Positions 7,607-17,500 of a stretch of DNA of 64,000 bases are shown in pieces (within the stretch, counting starts at the first letter, position 1; each line of letters starts with the position of its first letter). The stretch lies in the NCBI RefSeq assembly GCF_019042275.1, contig NZ_JAHQCW010000015.1:1-64000 (forward strand), written 5' to 3'. The position numbers and the translations under genes are program-made. The notes beneath the pieces were generated by a model, which was not told where the DNA came from, did no database searches, and saw only the letters and a program-made list of their open reading frames with translations. Origin of the DNA: Diplocloster agilis (GTDB lineage Bacteria; Bacillota; Clostridia; Lachnospirales; Lachnospiraceae).

Positions 7607-8986
7607 ATGGCAAAAGTACCGCACAGACTTTATTTAACCGAGGAGCAGATGCCCAAACAATGGTATAATCTGAGGGCTGATATGAAGGAACAGCCGGACC
7701 CGATCCTGAATCCCGCCACCTTCCAGCCGGTGACGGAGGAGGATCTGTATCCTGTCTTCTGCGAGAAGCTGGCTCACCAGGAGTTAGACGGAGAGACCCG
7801 CTATATCGATATCCCGGAAGAGATCCAGGATTTCTATAAAATGTACCGGCCCTCTCCCCTGATCCGCGCCTATAATCTGGAAAAAGCGCTGGATACCCCG
7901 GCAAAAATCTATTATAAGTTCGAGGGCAACAATACATCCGGGAGCCATAAACTGAATTCAGCCATCGCACAGGCTTATTATGCCAAGGAACAGGGATTGA
8001 AAGGGCTGACGACCGAGACCGGAGCCGGCCAATGGGGAACGGCTTTGGCGGAAGCCTGCTCTTATTATCACATTCCTCTGACCGTATATATGGTAAAATG
8101 CTCCTACGAGCAGAAACCGTTCCGCAAATCGGTGATCGAGACTTTTGACGCAAGCATTATCCCAAGTCCCAGCGATACCACAAATGTGGGCCGGGCAATT
8201 TTAAAAGAGCATCCCGATACCACCGGCAGCCTTGGATGCGCAATCTCCGAAGCGGTGGAAAAAGCAGTCTCCACGCCCGGTTATAAATATGTGCTGGGTT
8301 CCGTCCTGAATCAAGTGCTGCTCCATCAGTCCATCATCGGGCTGGAGAGCAAGATAGCCATGGAAATGCTGGATGAGTATCCCGATGTGGTTATCGGCTG
8401 CGCCGGCGGCGGTTCTAACTTAGGCGGCCTGATCGCGCCTTTTATGCAGGATAAACTGCTGGGCAGGGCCAATACCCGTTTCATCGCAGTGGAGCCTGCC
8501 TCCTGCCCTTCCCTGACCAGGGGGCGTTACGCTTATGATTTCTGCGATACCGGCCGGGTAACTCCTATGGCCCGTATGTATACGCTGGGCTGCGATTTCA
8601 TTCCTTCCGCCAATCACGCCGGAGGCCTCCGTTACCATGGCATGTCTCCGATCCTCTCCAAGCTGTATCACGACGGCTATATGGACGCCATATCCGTGGA
8701 ACAGACGAAGGTGTTCGAAGCCGCCACCTTCTTTGCCAAACAGGAAACGATCCTGCCCGCGCCCGAATCCGCGCACGCGATCTACGGAGCCATGGAGGAA
8801 GCGAAGAAATGCAAGGAAACCGGCGAAGCCAAGACCATCCTGTTCGGCCTTACCGGCACGGGTTACTTCGATATGATGGCGTATTCGGCTTACTTAAATA
8901 AATCCATGAATGACTACATCCCTACCGACGAGGAGTTAGAGCCTGGCTTTGCCGGTCTTCCGAAGATTCCAGGGATTCAGGAATAA
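7607..8986 (+). CDS. trpB2: TrpB-like pyridoxal-phosphate enzyme (TrpB2 type)
   Basis: PLP-dependent tryptophan synthase beta-like enzyme of 459 residues, longer than classical TrpB (about 400). The motif GNNTSGSHKLNSA carries the cofactor lysine, Lys115, and a glycine-rich phosphate loop (GCAGGGSNLGG) is visible. The TrpB2 family condenses indole, and in some members other substrates, with serine. There is no trpA or other trp gene nearby, so this enzyme would work on free indole or alongside a trp operon elsewhere. AAAGGAG lies 8-9 bases before the ATG. The Trp T-box upstream is strong support for a tryptophan role. Confidence 0.95.
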   Translation: MAKVPHRLYLTEEQMPKQWYNLRADMKEQPDPILNPATFQPVTEEDLYPVFCEKLAHQELDGETRYIDIPEEIQDFYKMYRPSPLIRAYNLEKALDTPAKIYYKFEGNNTSGSHKLNSAIAQAYYAKEQGLKGLTTETGAGQWGTALAEACSYYHIPLTVYMVKCSYEQKPFRKSVIETFDASIIPSPSDTTNVGRAILKEHPDTTGSLGCAISEAVEKAVSTPGYKYVLGSVLNQVLLHQSIIGLESKIAMEMLDEYPDVVIGCAGGGSNLGGLIAPFMQDKLLGRANTRFIAVEPASCPSLTRGRYAYDFCDTGRVTPMARMYTLGCDFIPSANHAGGLRYHGMSPILSKLYHDGYMDAISVEQTKVFEAATFFAKQETILPAPESAHAIYGAMEEAKKCKETGEAKTILFGLTGTGYFDMMAYSAYLNKSMNDYIPTDEELEPGFAGLPKIPGIQE

Positions 8987-9023
8987 TTTTTATTTTCAGA
9001 TAAGCCCTGTGTTATCATAATTT

Positions 9024-9068
9024 GAGCCGCCGGGACAGAATTTCAGATTGATTCTGTCCCGGCGGCTC
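9024..9068. terminator. Terminator between convergent trpB2 and gpsA
   Basis: Perfect 18-bp stem GAGCCGCCGGGACAGAAT with a nine-base loop, followed by TATTTCATTTTA on the plus strand and AAATTATG on the other. It serves trpB2 and probably also the convergent gpsA operon. Confidence 0.85.
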
Positions 9069-9149
9069 TATTTCATTTTATAGTTTATAGGTAAAACTTC
9101 TTCTGTTTTACGCTTCTTCTTTTTACGTTTCCTCTGTTTTACGCTTCCT

Positions 9150-10160
9150 CTATTCCCACGGCAGATCACTGTGCTCGATCTTCTTATCCCGAATCATCAG
9201 ATCCCTTACCGCTTCCGCGGCAGGTTTACCGGCAAACAGCACCTGATTGACCTGCTCGATTATGGGCATTTCCACCTGATATTTCTGTGCCAGCCCTACG
9301 GCAGCTTTGGCGGAATAGACGCCTTCCACCACCATCTTTACCTCATCCATGGCGGCCTGCATCGTATACCCCTGGCCGATTAAGTATCCCGCTCTGCGGT
9401 TCCGGCTGTGCTTACTGGCGCAGGTGACGATCAGATCACCGATTCCGCTCAGGCCTGAGAAGGTCTCCAATTTTCCGCCCATCTTCATGCCAAGCCTTGC
9501 GATCTCCGTCATTCCACGGGTAATCAGCGCGGCTTTGGTGTTATCGCCGTATCCGAGGCCGTCCGCGATACCGGCGGCCAGGGCGATTACATTTTTCAGC
9601 GCGCCTCCCAGCTCGATTCCCAGCATATCCGGGCTGGTATAGACACGGAAGACTTCGTTCATAAAGATATTCTGAAGGTATTCCGCCGTTTTTTTGGTGT
9701 GGGCGCCTATGACACAAGTAGTGGGCAGTCCCCGTCCCACTTCCTCCGCATGGCTGGGCCCGGAGAGTACCGCCACATCGGCCTGGGGAATCTCTTCCTC
9801 AACGATATCGCTTAAGGTGAAGAAGGTCTTCTCTTCGATCCCTTTGGCCACATTGACGATCCGCTGTCCTTCGGAAACATAGATGCTCATGGAATGGGCC
9901 GTACTCCGGGTATAGACGGATGGTACCGCCAGCACCAGTACCTCTCTGTCCATTACCGCCTGCTTCAGATCGCCGGTGATGGTGATCTGCTCCGGCAGAT
10001 GTACCCCCGGCAGCTTATCCTTGTGCTCCCTGTCGTTTTTAAGCATCTCCACTTCCGCCGGAATGATCGACCAGATCGTCACCTCATGTCCGTTGCGATT
10101 TAACATCCAGGCTAACGCTGTTCCCCAGCTACCCGCTCCGATGATACTGATTTTTGCCAT
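9150..10160 (-). CDS. gpsA: NAD(P)-dependent glycerol-3-phosphate dehydrogenase
   Basis: Cytoplasmic enzyme of 336 residues that reduces dihydroxyacetone phosphate to sn-glycerol-3-phosphate for phospholipid synthesis. The N-terminal Rossmann motif GAGSWGTALA is at residues 7-16. The catalytic lysine lies in ELGGALKNVIALAAGI, and the GLSGIGDLIVTC motif is typical of the family. It is the last gene of a minus-strand operon after plsY, which uses its product, so the pairing makes metabolic sense. Length is normal for the family. Confidence 0.97.
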   Translation of the reverse strand: MAKISIIGAGSWGTALAWMLNRNGHEVTIWSIIPAEVEMLKNDREHKDKLPGVHLPEQITITGDLKQAVMDREVLVLAVPSVYTRSTAHSMSIYVSEGQRIVNVAKGIEEKTFFTLSDIVEEEIPQADVAVLSGPSHAEEVGRGLPTTCVIGAHTKKTAEYLQNIFMNEVFRVYTSPDMLGIELGGALKNVIALAAGIADGLGYGDNTKAALITRGMTEIARLGMKMGGKLETFSGLSGIGDLIVTCASKHSRNRRAGYLIGQGYTMQAAMDEVKMVVEGVYSAKAAVGLAQKYQVEMPIIEQVNQVLFAGKPAAEAVRDLMIRDKKIEHSDLPWE

Positions 10161-10234
10161 ATGACACCCTTCCCTTCTTTTATAACTCCCTGACCGATCC
10201 CTGCCGCTTCCGGCAGCCCTTCCACCGGTTCGCT

Positions 10235-10879
10235 TTAATTCTTTTTGCTGAGATAAGTTTTATTTTCCGTACCGTGAATCAGTCTCTTAATATTTTCTCT
10301 ATGCCGCCAGACCGCCAATAATGTCAGAAATGCACCCACTATGTATAATTCGATCCGATGCGCCCCACTCATGCCGAACCAGCCCATCTGGCCAAAAACG
10401 ACCAGCTCGATCAAAAAACCGGTCACAACCAGCAGCGAGCCGACCGATACATATTTGGTAATCCCATAGCCAAGCGCGAAGGTGACCAGTCCGATTCCGG
10501 CCATCGGCAGATTGAAGGCTACAATCAGCCCTCCTGTGGCCGCGATACCCTTCCCGCCCTTAAATTTCAGATAAAACGGGTAGTTATGCCCCAGCACAAC
10601 GCCGGCGCCGGTATACAGATTCAGAAGCGGCATAATATCCGCCTGGGAATTATGGAACAAAAACCAGGTGACGAGAACCGCAACCACACACTTGAAGGCG
10701 TCTCCCAGCAGGGTAATGGCTCCGGCCTTCTTCCCAAGAGTCCGAAGCGCGTTGGTCGTGCCCGCGTTGCCGCTGCCATGCTGCCTGATATCAATCCCAT
10801 GTGCCTTTCCATAAAAATAACCGGTCTGGAACAGACCAAACAGATAGCCGATCACCACACAGATAATTCTCGCACCCAT
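10235..10879 (-). CDS. plsY: Acyl-phosphate:glycerol-3-phosphate acyltransferase
   Basis: Integral membrane acyltransferase of 214 residues that makes lysophosphatidic acid from acyl phosphate and glycerol-3-phosphate. Conserved signatures are visible: GSGNAGTTNALRTLGKKAG, GHNYPFYLKFKGGKGIATGG-like (here GHNYPFYLKFKGGKGIAA), and several membrane helices. Its ATG overlaps the last base of the der stop codon (TAATG), implying coupled translation. It precedes gpsA, which supplies its substrate. Confidence 0.96.
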   Translation of the reverse strand: MGARIICVVIGYLFGLFQTGYFYGKAHGIDIRQHGSGNAGTTNALRTLGKKAGAITLLGDAFKCVVAVLVTWFLFHNSQADIMPLLNLYTGAGVVLGHNYPFYLKFKGGKGIAATGGLIVAFNLPMAGIGLVTFALGYGITKYVSVGSLLVVTGFLIELVVFGQMGWFGMSGAHRIELYIVGAFLTLLAVWRHRENIKRLIHGTENKTYLSKKN

Positions 10880-12207
10880 TACTGATCCTTCTCCTTCCTC
10901 TCTCTGATAAAGAACTTCAGGGACGTTCCCCGGAAGCCGAAAGCTTCCCGGATCTTATTTTCCAGATACCGCTGATAGGAAAAATGCATCAGTTCCTTGT
11001 CGTTGACAAAGATGACAAAAGTCGGAGGTTTCACCGACACCTGCGTCATATAATAAAGTTTCAGTCTCTTTCCTTTATCCGAAGGCGGCTGCTGCAAAGC
11101 GACTGCCTCGGTCATAATCTCGTTTAACACACCGGTGGACACCCGCAGCGAATGGTTTTCAATCACCACATCGATCATCTCAAACAGTTTGGGCAGGCGC
11201 TGTCCCGTCTGGGCGGAGATAAACAGGATTTCCGCATAGGACATAAAAGCCAGCACTTCACGGATCCGGTTGGTATATTCGTAGATGGTCTTATCGGTCT
11301 TCTCAACAGCATCCCATTTGTTCACGGCGATAATGATACCTTTGCCCCGCTCATGAGCGATACCGGCGATCTTGGCGTCCTGCTCCGTGACCCCTTCGGT
11401 GGCGTCGATCACCAGGATCACCACATCCGCCCGCTCCACAGCCGTTACCGCCCGGATGATACTGTAGCGCTCCAGTTCTTCTTTAATCTTGTTCTTTCTT
11501 CTAAGCCCTGCCGTATCGATAAACACATAGGGTTTCCCTTCCCAGGTCACCTCCGTGTCAACGGCGTCCCTGGTCGTTCCCGCGATATCCGATACCAGAA
11601 GACGCTTTTCCCCCAGCAGCTTATTGATCAGCGAGGATTTTCCCACATTGGGCTTTCCAACGATCGCGATTCTGGGCCGCTCATCCTCCTCCTGCTCTAA
11701 CTGCTCCGGGGTAAAATGTTCCACCACCGCATCCAGCATATCCCCGATTCCAAGCCTGGAAGCGCCGGACACCGGCATCGGCTCCCCGATCCCCAGATTA
11801 TAAAACTCATAGACATCCGGCAGAAACTTATCAAAATTATCCACTTTGTTGACAGCCAGTACCACCGGCTTGTGGGAACGCCGGAGCATATCCGCCACCT
11901 TCGCATCCGCATCCACCAGTCCCTGGCGCACATCTGTCAGAAAAATGATCACATCCGCCGTGTCGATGGCGATCTGCGCCTGCTCCCGCATCTGGGAGAG
12001 AATGATATCCTTGCTCTCCGGTTCTATCCCGCCGGTATCGATCAGGGTAAAATGATAGTCCAGCCAGTTCACATCCGCGTAAATCCTGTCCCTGGTTACA
12101 CCGGGCGTATCCTTTACGATCGCTATATTATCCCCTGCCAGAACATTAAACAGGGTCGATTTGCCCACATTGGGCCGGCCTACTATGGCCACAACCGGTT
12201 TACTCAT
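10879..12207 (-). CDS. der: Ribosome-biogenesis GTPase Der (EngA)
   Basis: Double GTPase of 442 residues needed for 50S ribosome maturation. Two G domains are visible, each with P-loop ([18 protein letters not shown]), a DTGG or DTAG motif, and NKVD/NKWD. A KH-like C-terminus ends near [13 protein letters not shown] longer reading adds four residues, but its ATG overlaps the sequence GGAGG that serves as ribosome binding site for the ATG at 12207, so I start there. It overlaps the upstream radical-SAM gene by 8 bp and plsY by 1 bp. Confidence 0.97.
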   Translation of the reverse strand: MSKPVVAIVGRPNVGKSTLFNVLAGDNIAIVKDTPGVTRDRIYADVNWLDYHFTLIDTGGIEPESKDIILSQMREQAQIAIDTADVIIFLTDVRQGLVDADAKVADMLRRSHKPVVLAVNKVDNFDKFLPDVYEFYNLGIGEPMPVSGASRLGIGDMLDAVVEHFTPEQLEQEEDERPRIAIVGKPNVGKSSLINKLLGEKRLLVSDIAGTTRDAVDTEVTWEGKPYVFIDTAGLRRKNKIKEELERYSIIRAVTAVERADVVILVIDATEGVTEQDAKIAGIAHERGKGIIIAVNKWDAVEKTDKTIYEYTNRIREVLAFMSYAEILFISAQTGQRLPKLFEMIDVVIENHSLRVSTGVLNEIMTEAVALQQPPSDKGKRLKLYYMTQVSVKPPTFVIFVNDKELMHFSYQRYLENKIREAFGFRGTSLKFFIRERKEKDQ

Positions 12208-13546
12208 AACTTCCTCCATTCATAGGGTCTGTCCTTAAGATACTTCGGACGAGATCCGCTCCGCTTGATTGTACAATATCTATCGGAACTTGTAAAGTCT
12301 CCGAAAGCTCCTGTCTGGTAATATCATCCAGAAAAACCTCTTCCCCGCTGCGGAACATATTACACGGGAGAAGAAGCCGCTCACCCAGTTCCCTGCCGGT
12401 CAGCTGATTTTTTAAATCCCGCCCGGTAAGCAGTCCTGATACGGTGATCTTCCCTCCGAAAAATTCATTTTTGATCGGATACAGCTCCGCCTGAACCCCC
12501 GGGAATTTACGCTGAATCTGTTCCAAAATATCCTTTAGATAATCCTGAATCAGTTCCCCGCTGGCGATGGACACATGAACCCTCCGGCCGTCTCCCTCCA
12601 TGGTTTCCAGTTCCTCTTTGACTTCATTGAGCAGCAGCCTTACCATGCCGACTCCGTTTTCCAGCTGCAGATATCCGTCATAGACCTCTTCCTCCGGTAT
12701 CGGTTCCCCGGCCATAATATACCACTCATCCCCCGCGTGGATAAAATGCACCCCATGTTTCCGGTATATCTTCTCCTGCCATCTGTGGATCACGCCCAGC
12801 ACCTCTTTGGCATCTTCTTTTGAAAATGATTCCAGAGGCGCAAGCCCGTCCCGAAAGCGCGTAAGCCCTACCGGGACGATCGACACGCTCTGCAGACACG
12901 GCAAATATCCGGTCATCTTCTCAATCGTATATTCTAACTCTTCGCCGTCATTTAACCCTTTGCAAAGCACGATCTGCCCGTTCATCTGAATTCCCGCCTC
13001 ATAAAGCCTGTCCAGCTTCTCAAGCGCCTCTCCCGCGAAACGGTTGTTCAGCAATTTACACCGGAGCTTCGGATTCATGGTATGGATAGACACATTAATG
13101 GGCTCCATGCGGTAGCGGATGATTCTATCCAGATCATGATCGCTCATGTTGGTCAGCGTCACATAATTTCCCTGCAAAAACGACAGACGGCTGTCATCAT
13201 CCTTAAAATACAATGTTTCACGCATATTCGGAGGCATCTGGTCCACAAAACAGAACACACATTTATTCCGGCAGGACCGGTACTCATCCATCAGTCCATT
13301 TTCAAAAATGATCCCCAGATCCTCGTCCTCATCCTTCTCGATCTCCAGCTCCCACTCTTCCCCGTCGGCCTTCTCCACCAAAACCGTCAGTTCTTCCTCC
13401 TCGATCAGGTACTGATAATCAAATACATCCCCGATCTCCTGTCCGTTCACACTGATCAGTACGTCTCCCGGTTCCAGCTCCAGTTCCTCGGCGATACTTC
13501 CCGGAACAAGCTGGTATATCCGGTGGCCCCGTTTTTTATCTTTCAT
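12200..13546 (-). CDS. DUF512 family protein with PDZ and radical-SAM-type cluster motif
   Basis: Protein of 448 residues in the DUF512 family (TIGR03279-like). The N-terminus (about 8-70) resembles a PDZ domain ([23 protein letters not shown]). It is followed by CRNKCVFC, with Cys92, Cys96 and Cys99 in CX3CX2C spacing, which in radical-SAM enzymes binds the 4Fe-4S cluster. The rest holds a TIM-barrel-like region and the DUF512 C-terminus. The substrate is unknown. It is immediately upstream of der in many Clostridia, which suggests a role linked to ribosome assembly or the envelope, but this is inference. Confidence 0.9.
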   Translation of the reverse strand: MKDKKRGHRIYQLVPGSIAEELELEPGDVLISVNGQEIGDVFDYQYLIEEEELTVLVEKADGEEWELEIEKDEDEDLGIIFENGLMDEYRSCRNKCVFCFVDQMPPNMRETLYFKDDDSRLSFLQGNYVTLTNMSDHDLDRIIRYRMEPINVSIHTMNPKLRCKLLNNRFAGEALEKLDRLYEAGIQMNGQIVLCKGLNDGEELEYTIEKMTGYLPCLQSVSIVPVGLTRFRDGLAPLESFSKEDAKEVLGVIHRWQEKIYRKHGVHFIHAGDEWYIMAGEPIPEEEVYDGYLQLENGVGMVRLLLNEVKEELETMEGDGRRVHVSIASGELIQDYLKDILEQIQRKFPGVQAELYPIKNEFFGGKITVSGLLTGRDLKNQLTGRELGERLLLPCNMFRSGEEVFLDDITRQELSETLQVPIDIVQSSGADLVRSILRTDPMNGGSYE

Positions 13547-13698
13547 GTTTACCTCCAGTAGTGTATCTGCTGCGCTTTGATACTGCGCCTTCCATATCTG
13601 TTCCTTATAGCATATCCATTCCGCCGGACAATAAACAGGCTCGAAACAGCCCGCTTATAGATCCCGCATTTCTCATCTGCGTTCCTGTACAACAAGAC

Positions 13699-13815
13699 AA
13701 GGCGGCGGATTCCGGGCGCATGCCGGCCTTTTGCGCCGACACACAAAATCCTCTGAACTCAGAACGCATCCGCTGTACTGGGTTGAGAGGATCGCTGTTT
13801 GAATCCGCCGTCCTT
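13699..13815. other. Predicted three-way-junction foldback in the divIVA/DUF512 gap
   Basis: The gap 13547-13832 holds a folded block. An outer stem AAGGCGGCGGATTC (13699-13712) pairs with GAATCCGCCGTCCTT (13801-13815). It encloses a stem GGGCGCA/TGCGCC (13714-13737) and a longer stem ATCCTCTGAACTCAG/CTGGGTTGAGAGGAT (13748-13762 with 13778-13792). It lies just past the end of divIVA and about 150 bp before the DUF512 start codon. It could be a terminator, a processed leader or a structured RNA. The remaining sequence shows nothing else definite. Confidence 0.55.
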
Positions 13816-13832
13816 ATCTCCTGACCGGTGAT

Positions 13833-14435
13833 TTATTTTCGAAATGAGATCGCTTCCATGGCCTTCTCCAGATCCTCGTACTGCTCCAGCAGTTTTTTCT
13901 GTGACTGGACGATCTCCGCGTATTTCTTATGGCTTTCCCGCACGGAGGTCTGCTGGTTCTCAATCATCGCCCGCATCATACGGACCCGGTCTTCCACTTC
14001 CGCCTCCGTTTTCTTCGCCGACTCATTGGCCTCCATCACAATCTGTCTGGCCTTGGTCTGCGCCTCACGGTTCACCTGATCTGCCGCGCTGTGGGCCGCG
14101 TCCATCAGTGATTTTACCTTTTCCTGAGCCTTCTCCATGTAGTCCTGCTCTTTTTTCTTCGACATGGCCAGTGCTTTCTTCAAAAGCAGCTGGTTTTTCT
14201 TATCTTCCTCCTGCTGAGCCTTCAGCTCATCAATCTGAGCCTCCAGAGCGGCTTTTTCACTGATCAGGCCGTCAACCTGCGTCTGAAGAGCGCTCAAACC
14301 CGCCTTATATTCTTTTTCTCCCTCTTCCATAGAAGCTATAATCTCATCCAGGAACTGGTCCACTTCAATAGGAGAATAACCTTTCATCTTACGGTCAAAC
14401 TCTTTTTTCAAAATCTCCTGCGCTGTAATTTTCAT
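13833..14435 (-). CDS. divIVA: DivIVA-family cell division/polarity protein
   Basis: Coiled-coil protein of 200 residues that recognises curved membrane at septa and poles. The N-terminal lipid-binding domain is typical (MKITAQEILKKEFDRKMKGY then SPIEVDQFLDEI). It is followed by long heptad-rich helices (about 40-195) rich in Glu, Gln and Lys. The open frame extends 16 codons upstream, but the ATG at 14435 matches the conserved family start and has GGATGG upstream. It is transcribed alone, with a terminator-like region on either side. Confidence 0.95.
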   Translation of the reverse strand: MKITAQEILKKEFDRKMKGYSPIEVDQFLDEIIASMEEGEKEYKAGLSALQTQVDGLISEKAALEAQIDELKAQQEEDKKNQLLLKKALAMSKKKEQDYMEKAQEKVKSLMDAAHSAADQVNREAQTKARQIVMEANESAKKTEAEVEDRVRMMRAMIENQQTSVRESHKKYAEIVQSQKKLLEQYEDLEKAMEAISFRK

Positions 14436-14642
14436 AAAAGCCGTCCATCCTTCCGATCCCGTCTTTTCATTCGGATATCTCAAATTTCAACATTTTTACA
14501 CCTATCTCTTACTATAATAAGAAAAATAAAGAAAACTGTCAATAATATGCGAATAATATCTTTTTATTTCCGGGAAATGGGCGACATTCGTGGCCTTTTA
14601 CAACCAAACGGAAACAGCCGCACTATCCTGCGGACAAAAAAA

Positions 14643-14670
14643 ACGGATGGCCGGTATTCCGGCCATCCGT
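14643..14670 (-). terminator. Rho-independent terminator of rhaB
   Basis: A 12-bp perfect stem, ACGGATGGCCGG with a four-base loop, is followed on the minus strand by eight T. It lies about 37 bp past the rhaB stop codon. Confidence 0.93.
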
Positions 14671-14706
14671 TGCGTGTTCCTTAAGTTCCCGGCCCTTGCG
14701 TTCCGG

Positions 14707-16131
14707 TTACTGAGGCATATGTACTTTCTGTTCGAAAGAATTCTTTACAATCGCCCTGCCTTCTTCCAGAGAAGAGATATAACCCAGGGCTTTTAACTGC
14801 ATCACCACGTTACCCAGAACAGAACCTTCCGTAGGCCCGGCCACGACTTTCTTCCCGGTCTGCTTTGCAGTCAGCTCACACAGAAGCTGATCCTGGATTC
14901 CGCCGCCTACCATATTAATACAGGAGATGGTTTTTCCGGTTAAAAGTTCAAGATCTTCGATGGTTTTCTTGTATTCATAGGTCAGTCCGTTGTAGATGGC
15001 CATAGCGATCTCGCCTAAGCCTTCCGGCGTACCCTGTCCGTGGTCTTCACAGTATCCGATAACTTCCTTCATCATATTGTAAGGAGCGTTGAATCTGGGA
15101 TCATTGGGGTTGATATGGAAATCCTGGCGTTTGGCTGCTTTGGCTGCCGCAATGATATCGGGGAAAGATACCTCTCCTTCGAACTCACACCAGTTTCTGC
15201 GCAGGTTCTGCATTACCCAAAGACCGTTGATATTCTTCAGATAACGGATCTTGCCTTCCACACCGCCTTCGTTGGTGTAGTTATATTCATAGGATTCCTT
15301 TGTCAGAATGGGCTCATCCAGCTCCATTCCCAACAGGGACCAGGTACCGCAGCTTAAGAAGGCTGCGTTTCTGTCCTCAAAAGGCGTTCCCGCTACCGCG
15401 GATGCCGTGTCATGACTGCCGACCGCGATCATTTTCACACCGGAGATTCCGGTTTCGTCTACTACCTGTTCGCACAGATCCCCGATGATGGTGCCGGGAG
15501 CTACCATCTCGCAGAATAATTCCGGACGGATTCCCACTTTTTTCAGCAGCTCCACATCCAGTACTCTGTTCTTGGCATCCAGTACCTGTCCGGTACTGAG
15601 CTCCGTATATTCGTTATATTTCTTTCCGGTCAGGAAATAGCCGAACATATCGGGCATCAGCAGGATTTTATCCGCTTTTTCGTATATGTCAGGTCTCATC
15701 TGCATGTCGGCATGCAGCTGGAATAGCGTGTTGAAATTCATGAACTGAATTCCGGTGGTCCCGTACAATTCTTCCAGGGGAACGATCTTACCCACTTCTT
15801 CTATGGAATGTTCCGTGCGGTCGTCCCTGTAGTGGATCGGATTACCGATCACATTTCCCTCTTTGTCTAACAGACAGTAGTCTACGCCCCAGGTGTCGAT
15901 ACCCATACTCTGGATCGGAATCTTTCTGGCGGCGGCTTTTTTCAGTCCTGTTTTCAGTTCATGATACATCCGGAAGGTATCCCAATAAAAAACATTTCCT
16001 ACCCATACCGGCTCATTGTAGAAACGGTGTAATTCCTCCAGTTCAATTTTTCCATCCTGGAATTTGCTTAAAATCATTCTCCCGCTGGAGGCTCCAAAAT
16101 CAAATGCCAGATTGTAAATAGGTTCGCTCAT
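14707..16131 (-). CDS. rhaB: Rhamnulokinase
   Basis: Carbohydrate kinase of the FGGY family, 474 residues, phosphorylating L-rhamnulose to rhamnulose-1-phosphate. The N-terminal phosphate-1 motif FDFGASSGRM, the segment GIDTWGVDY, the SHDTASAVAGTP motif and the adenosine loop NMVGGGIQDQLLC are all RhaB-like. It lies downstream of a DeoR-type regulator in what appears to be a two-gene operon. rhaA and rhaD are not in the window. Two putative rhamnosidases at 47-53 kb make a rhamnose role plausible. Confidence 0.93.
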   Translation of the reverse strand: MSEPIYNLAFDFGASSGRMILSKFQDGKIELEELHRFYNEPVWVGNVFYWDTFRMYHELKTGLKKAAARKIPIQSMGIDTWGVDYCLLDKEGNVIGNPIHYRDDRTEHSIEEVGKIVPLEELYGTTGIQFMNFNTLFQLHADMQMRPDIYEKADKILLMPDMFGYFLTGKKYNEYTELSTGQVLDAKNRVLDVELLKKVGIRPELFCEMVAPGTIIGDLCEQVVDETGISGVKMIAVGSHDTASAVAGTPFEDRNAAFLSCGTWSLLGMELDEPILTKESYEYNYTNEGGVEGKIRYLKNINGLWVMQNLRRNWCEFEGEVSFPDIIAAAKAAKRQDFHINPNDPRFNAPYNMMKEVIGYCEDHGQGTPEGLGEIAMAIYNGLTYEYKKTIEDLELLTGKTISCINMVGGGIQDQLLCELTAKQTGKKVVAGPTEGSVLGNVVMQLKALGYISSLEEGRAIVKNSFEQKVHMPQ

Positions 16132-16223
16132 TGTACATATCTCTCCTTTTCTTTATTTCAGCCGTGCTTTTGTTTCCGCAGCAAGTAGGTGGTGATTCCG
16201 CACAGCTAATGGCCTGTAAGGTT

Positions 16224-16991
16224 TTATTCCTCTCCACAGGTGACCAGGCGGATGCCTTTGTCCGTCAAAATCCGTCTCCATTCTTCATCCAGCCTGTCGG
16301 TGACCAGTGTGTCACCGGCTTTTAAATCTGTCGTTCGGACAAAGGATGCCCGATTGAACTTACTGCTGTCCATTGCTAAAAATGTCTGTGTGGCGCAGCG
16401 GCGCATAGCCCGCTTGATCTCCGCCTCTTCTTCGTTGGATTCTGTCACACCCCGTTTCAGATCCAATCCTTTACAAGAAATAATGGCAATATCCGCATTG
16501 TAATTTTCCAGTGTGCGCTCCGCGCTTTTTCCCACCAAAGACAGGGACGCGTCCCTTAAGACTCCTCCCGTAGAAATTACTTTGATTCCCTCCTGACCGG
16601 ATAATTCGATCAGGACTTCCACTGCGTTGGTGATTACCGTCAGCTTTTTTAACTTTTTCAACTTCTTGGCAATCATCAGGGAGGTGGATGAGGCGTCCAG
16701 CATCAGGCTGTCCCCTTCCTCGATCATATCGGCCACTTTCGACGCGATCTTTTCTTTTTCTTCCTGATTATTCTTTTCCCGGATGCGAAGCGGCAAATCC
16801 AGATTCGTGTTGGAGTTCAACACCGCACCACCATACGTCTTTTTTACAAACCCTTCCTTCTCCAGTTTCTCCAGATCCCGGCGGATGGTCTCTTCCGTAA
16901 CGTTATAGCGCTGGCTTAGTTCTGTCACCAGAACTCTTTGCTCTTTTTGCAGGGTTGCCAAAATTTCGTTTTTCCGTTCGATGGCAAGCAT
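16224..16991 (-). CDS. DeoR-family transcriptional regulator, likely controls rhaB
   Basis: Sugar-responsive repressor of 255 residues. The N-terminal winged helix (residues 1-57) contains QRYNVTEETIRRDLEKLEKEGF, the recognition region of DeoR proteins. The C-terminal sugar-phosphate isomerase-like domain (about 75-235) carries the family motif ISTGGVLRDASLSLVG and D-x-D-S/T-S-like residues (LDASSTSL). It precedes rhaB by 92 bp in the same direction. A TATAAT sequence is on the minus strand at 17033-17038, but no good -35 was seen. The effector is probably a phosphorylated sugar. Confidence 0.9.
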   Translation of the reverse strand: MLAIERKNEILATLQKEQRVLVTELSQRYNVTEETIRRDLEKLEKEGFVKKTYGGAVLNSNTNLDLPLRIREKNNQEEKEKIASKVADMIEEGDSLMLDASSTSLMIAKKLKKLKKLTVITNAVEVLIELSGQEGIKVISTGGVLRDASLSLVGKSAERTLENYNADIAIISCKGLDLKRGVTESNEEEAEIKRAMRRCATQTFLAMDSSKFNRASFVRTTDLKAGDTLVTDRLDEEWRRILTDKGIRLVTCGEE

Positions 16992-17126
16992 TAGCGGCCC
17001 TCCCCTTTTTTGTTCTTGTTGTATTTTATGGTATTATAACATATTTATGTTGATATTTATAGTGTTTTTTTGTTATTTTCTTTATTTTTTCCTGTCTATT
17101 TCTGCCTGTTTTCTGTTAAAAATACA

Positions 17127-17480
17127 TCAGCCACAGTAGGAAAACGCATCCTTGATCAGCTTCACCTGCTCCCCGCAAATACAAACCACATCAAACCGGC
17201 ACGGAAGATCCTCCGGCACATTTCTGACCATCCGGTAATAATCTGCGGTTCTGCAGATACGGTAAATCTTTCTCTGGTCCACAGCTTCCTCCGGCAGTCC
17301 CCGGCTATCGTCCGACCGGTATTTTACCTCCACAAAGACCAAATAATTACCGTCCCGGCCGATTATATCGATCTCTCCCGTCCGGCTTCGGAAATTCCGG
17401 CAGAGTATCCGGTAGCCGGTACTTTTCAGATATGCTTCCGCCTGATCTTCATAAGTATTGCCTTTTTGCCGAAGGTTCAT
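17127..17480 (-). CDS. yraN: YraN family nuclease-like protein (UPF0102)
   Basis: Small protein of 117 residues of the UPF0102 family. It has the restriction-endonuclease-like core G-EIDIIGRDG-YLVFVEVKYR (D, E-x-K). The cellular role is not established. The open frame starts with GTG at 17489, but GGAAAGGA is only two bases away from that codon; the ATG three codons later (MNLRQKGN, matching the family start) has better spacing. It follows pgeF on the same strand after a purine-rich tandem repeat. Confidence 0.88.
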   Translation of the reverse strand: MNLRQKGNTYEDQAEAYLKSTGYRILCRNFRSRTGEIDIIGRDGNYLVFVEVKYRSDDSRGLPEEAVDQRKIYRICRTADYYRMVRNVPEDLPCRFDVVCICGEQVKLIKDAFSYCG

Positions 17481-17500
17481 GGCAGCCACGTTCCTTTCCC

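Noticed and set aside
13549-13746. 65-codon minus-strand frame in the divIVA/DUF512 gap
   Set aside because: It runs through the folded three-way structure and is basic and low in hydrophobic core residues, as expected of chance translation of a hairpin.
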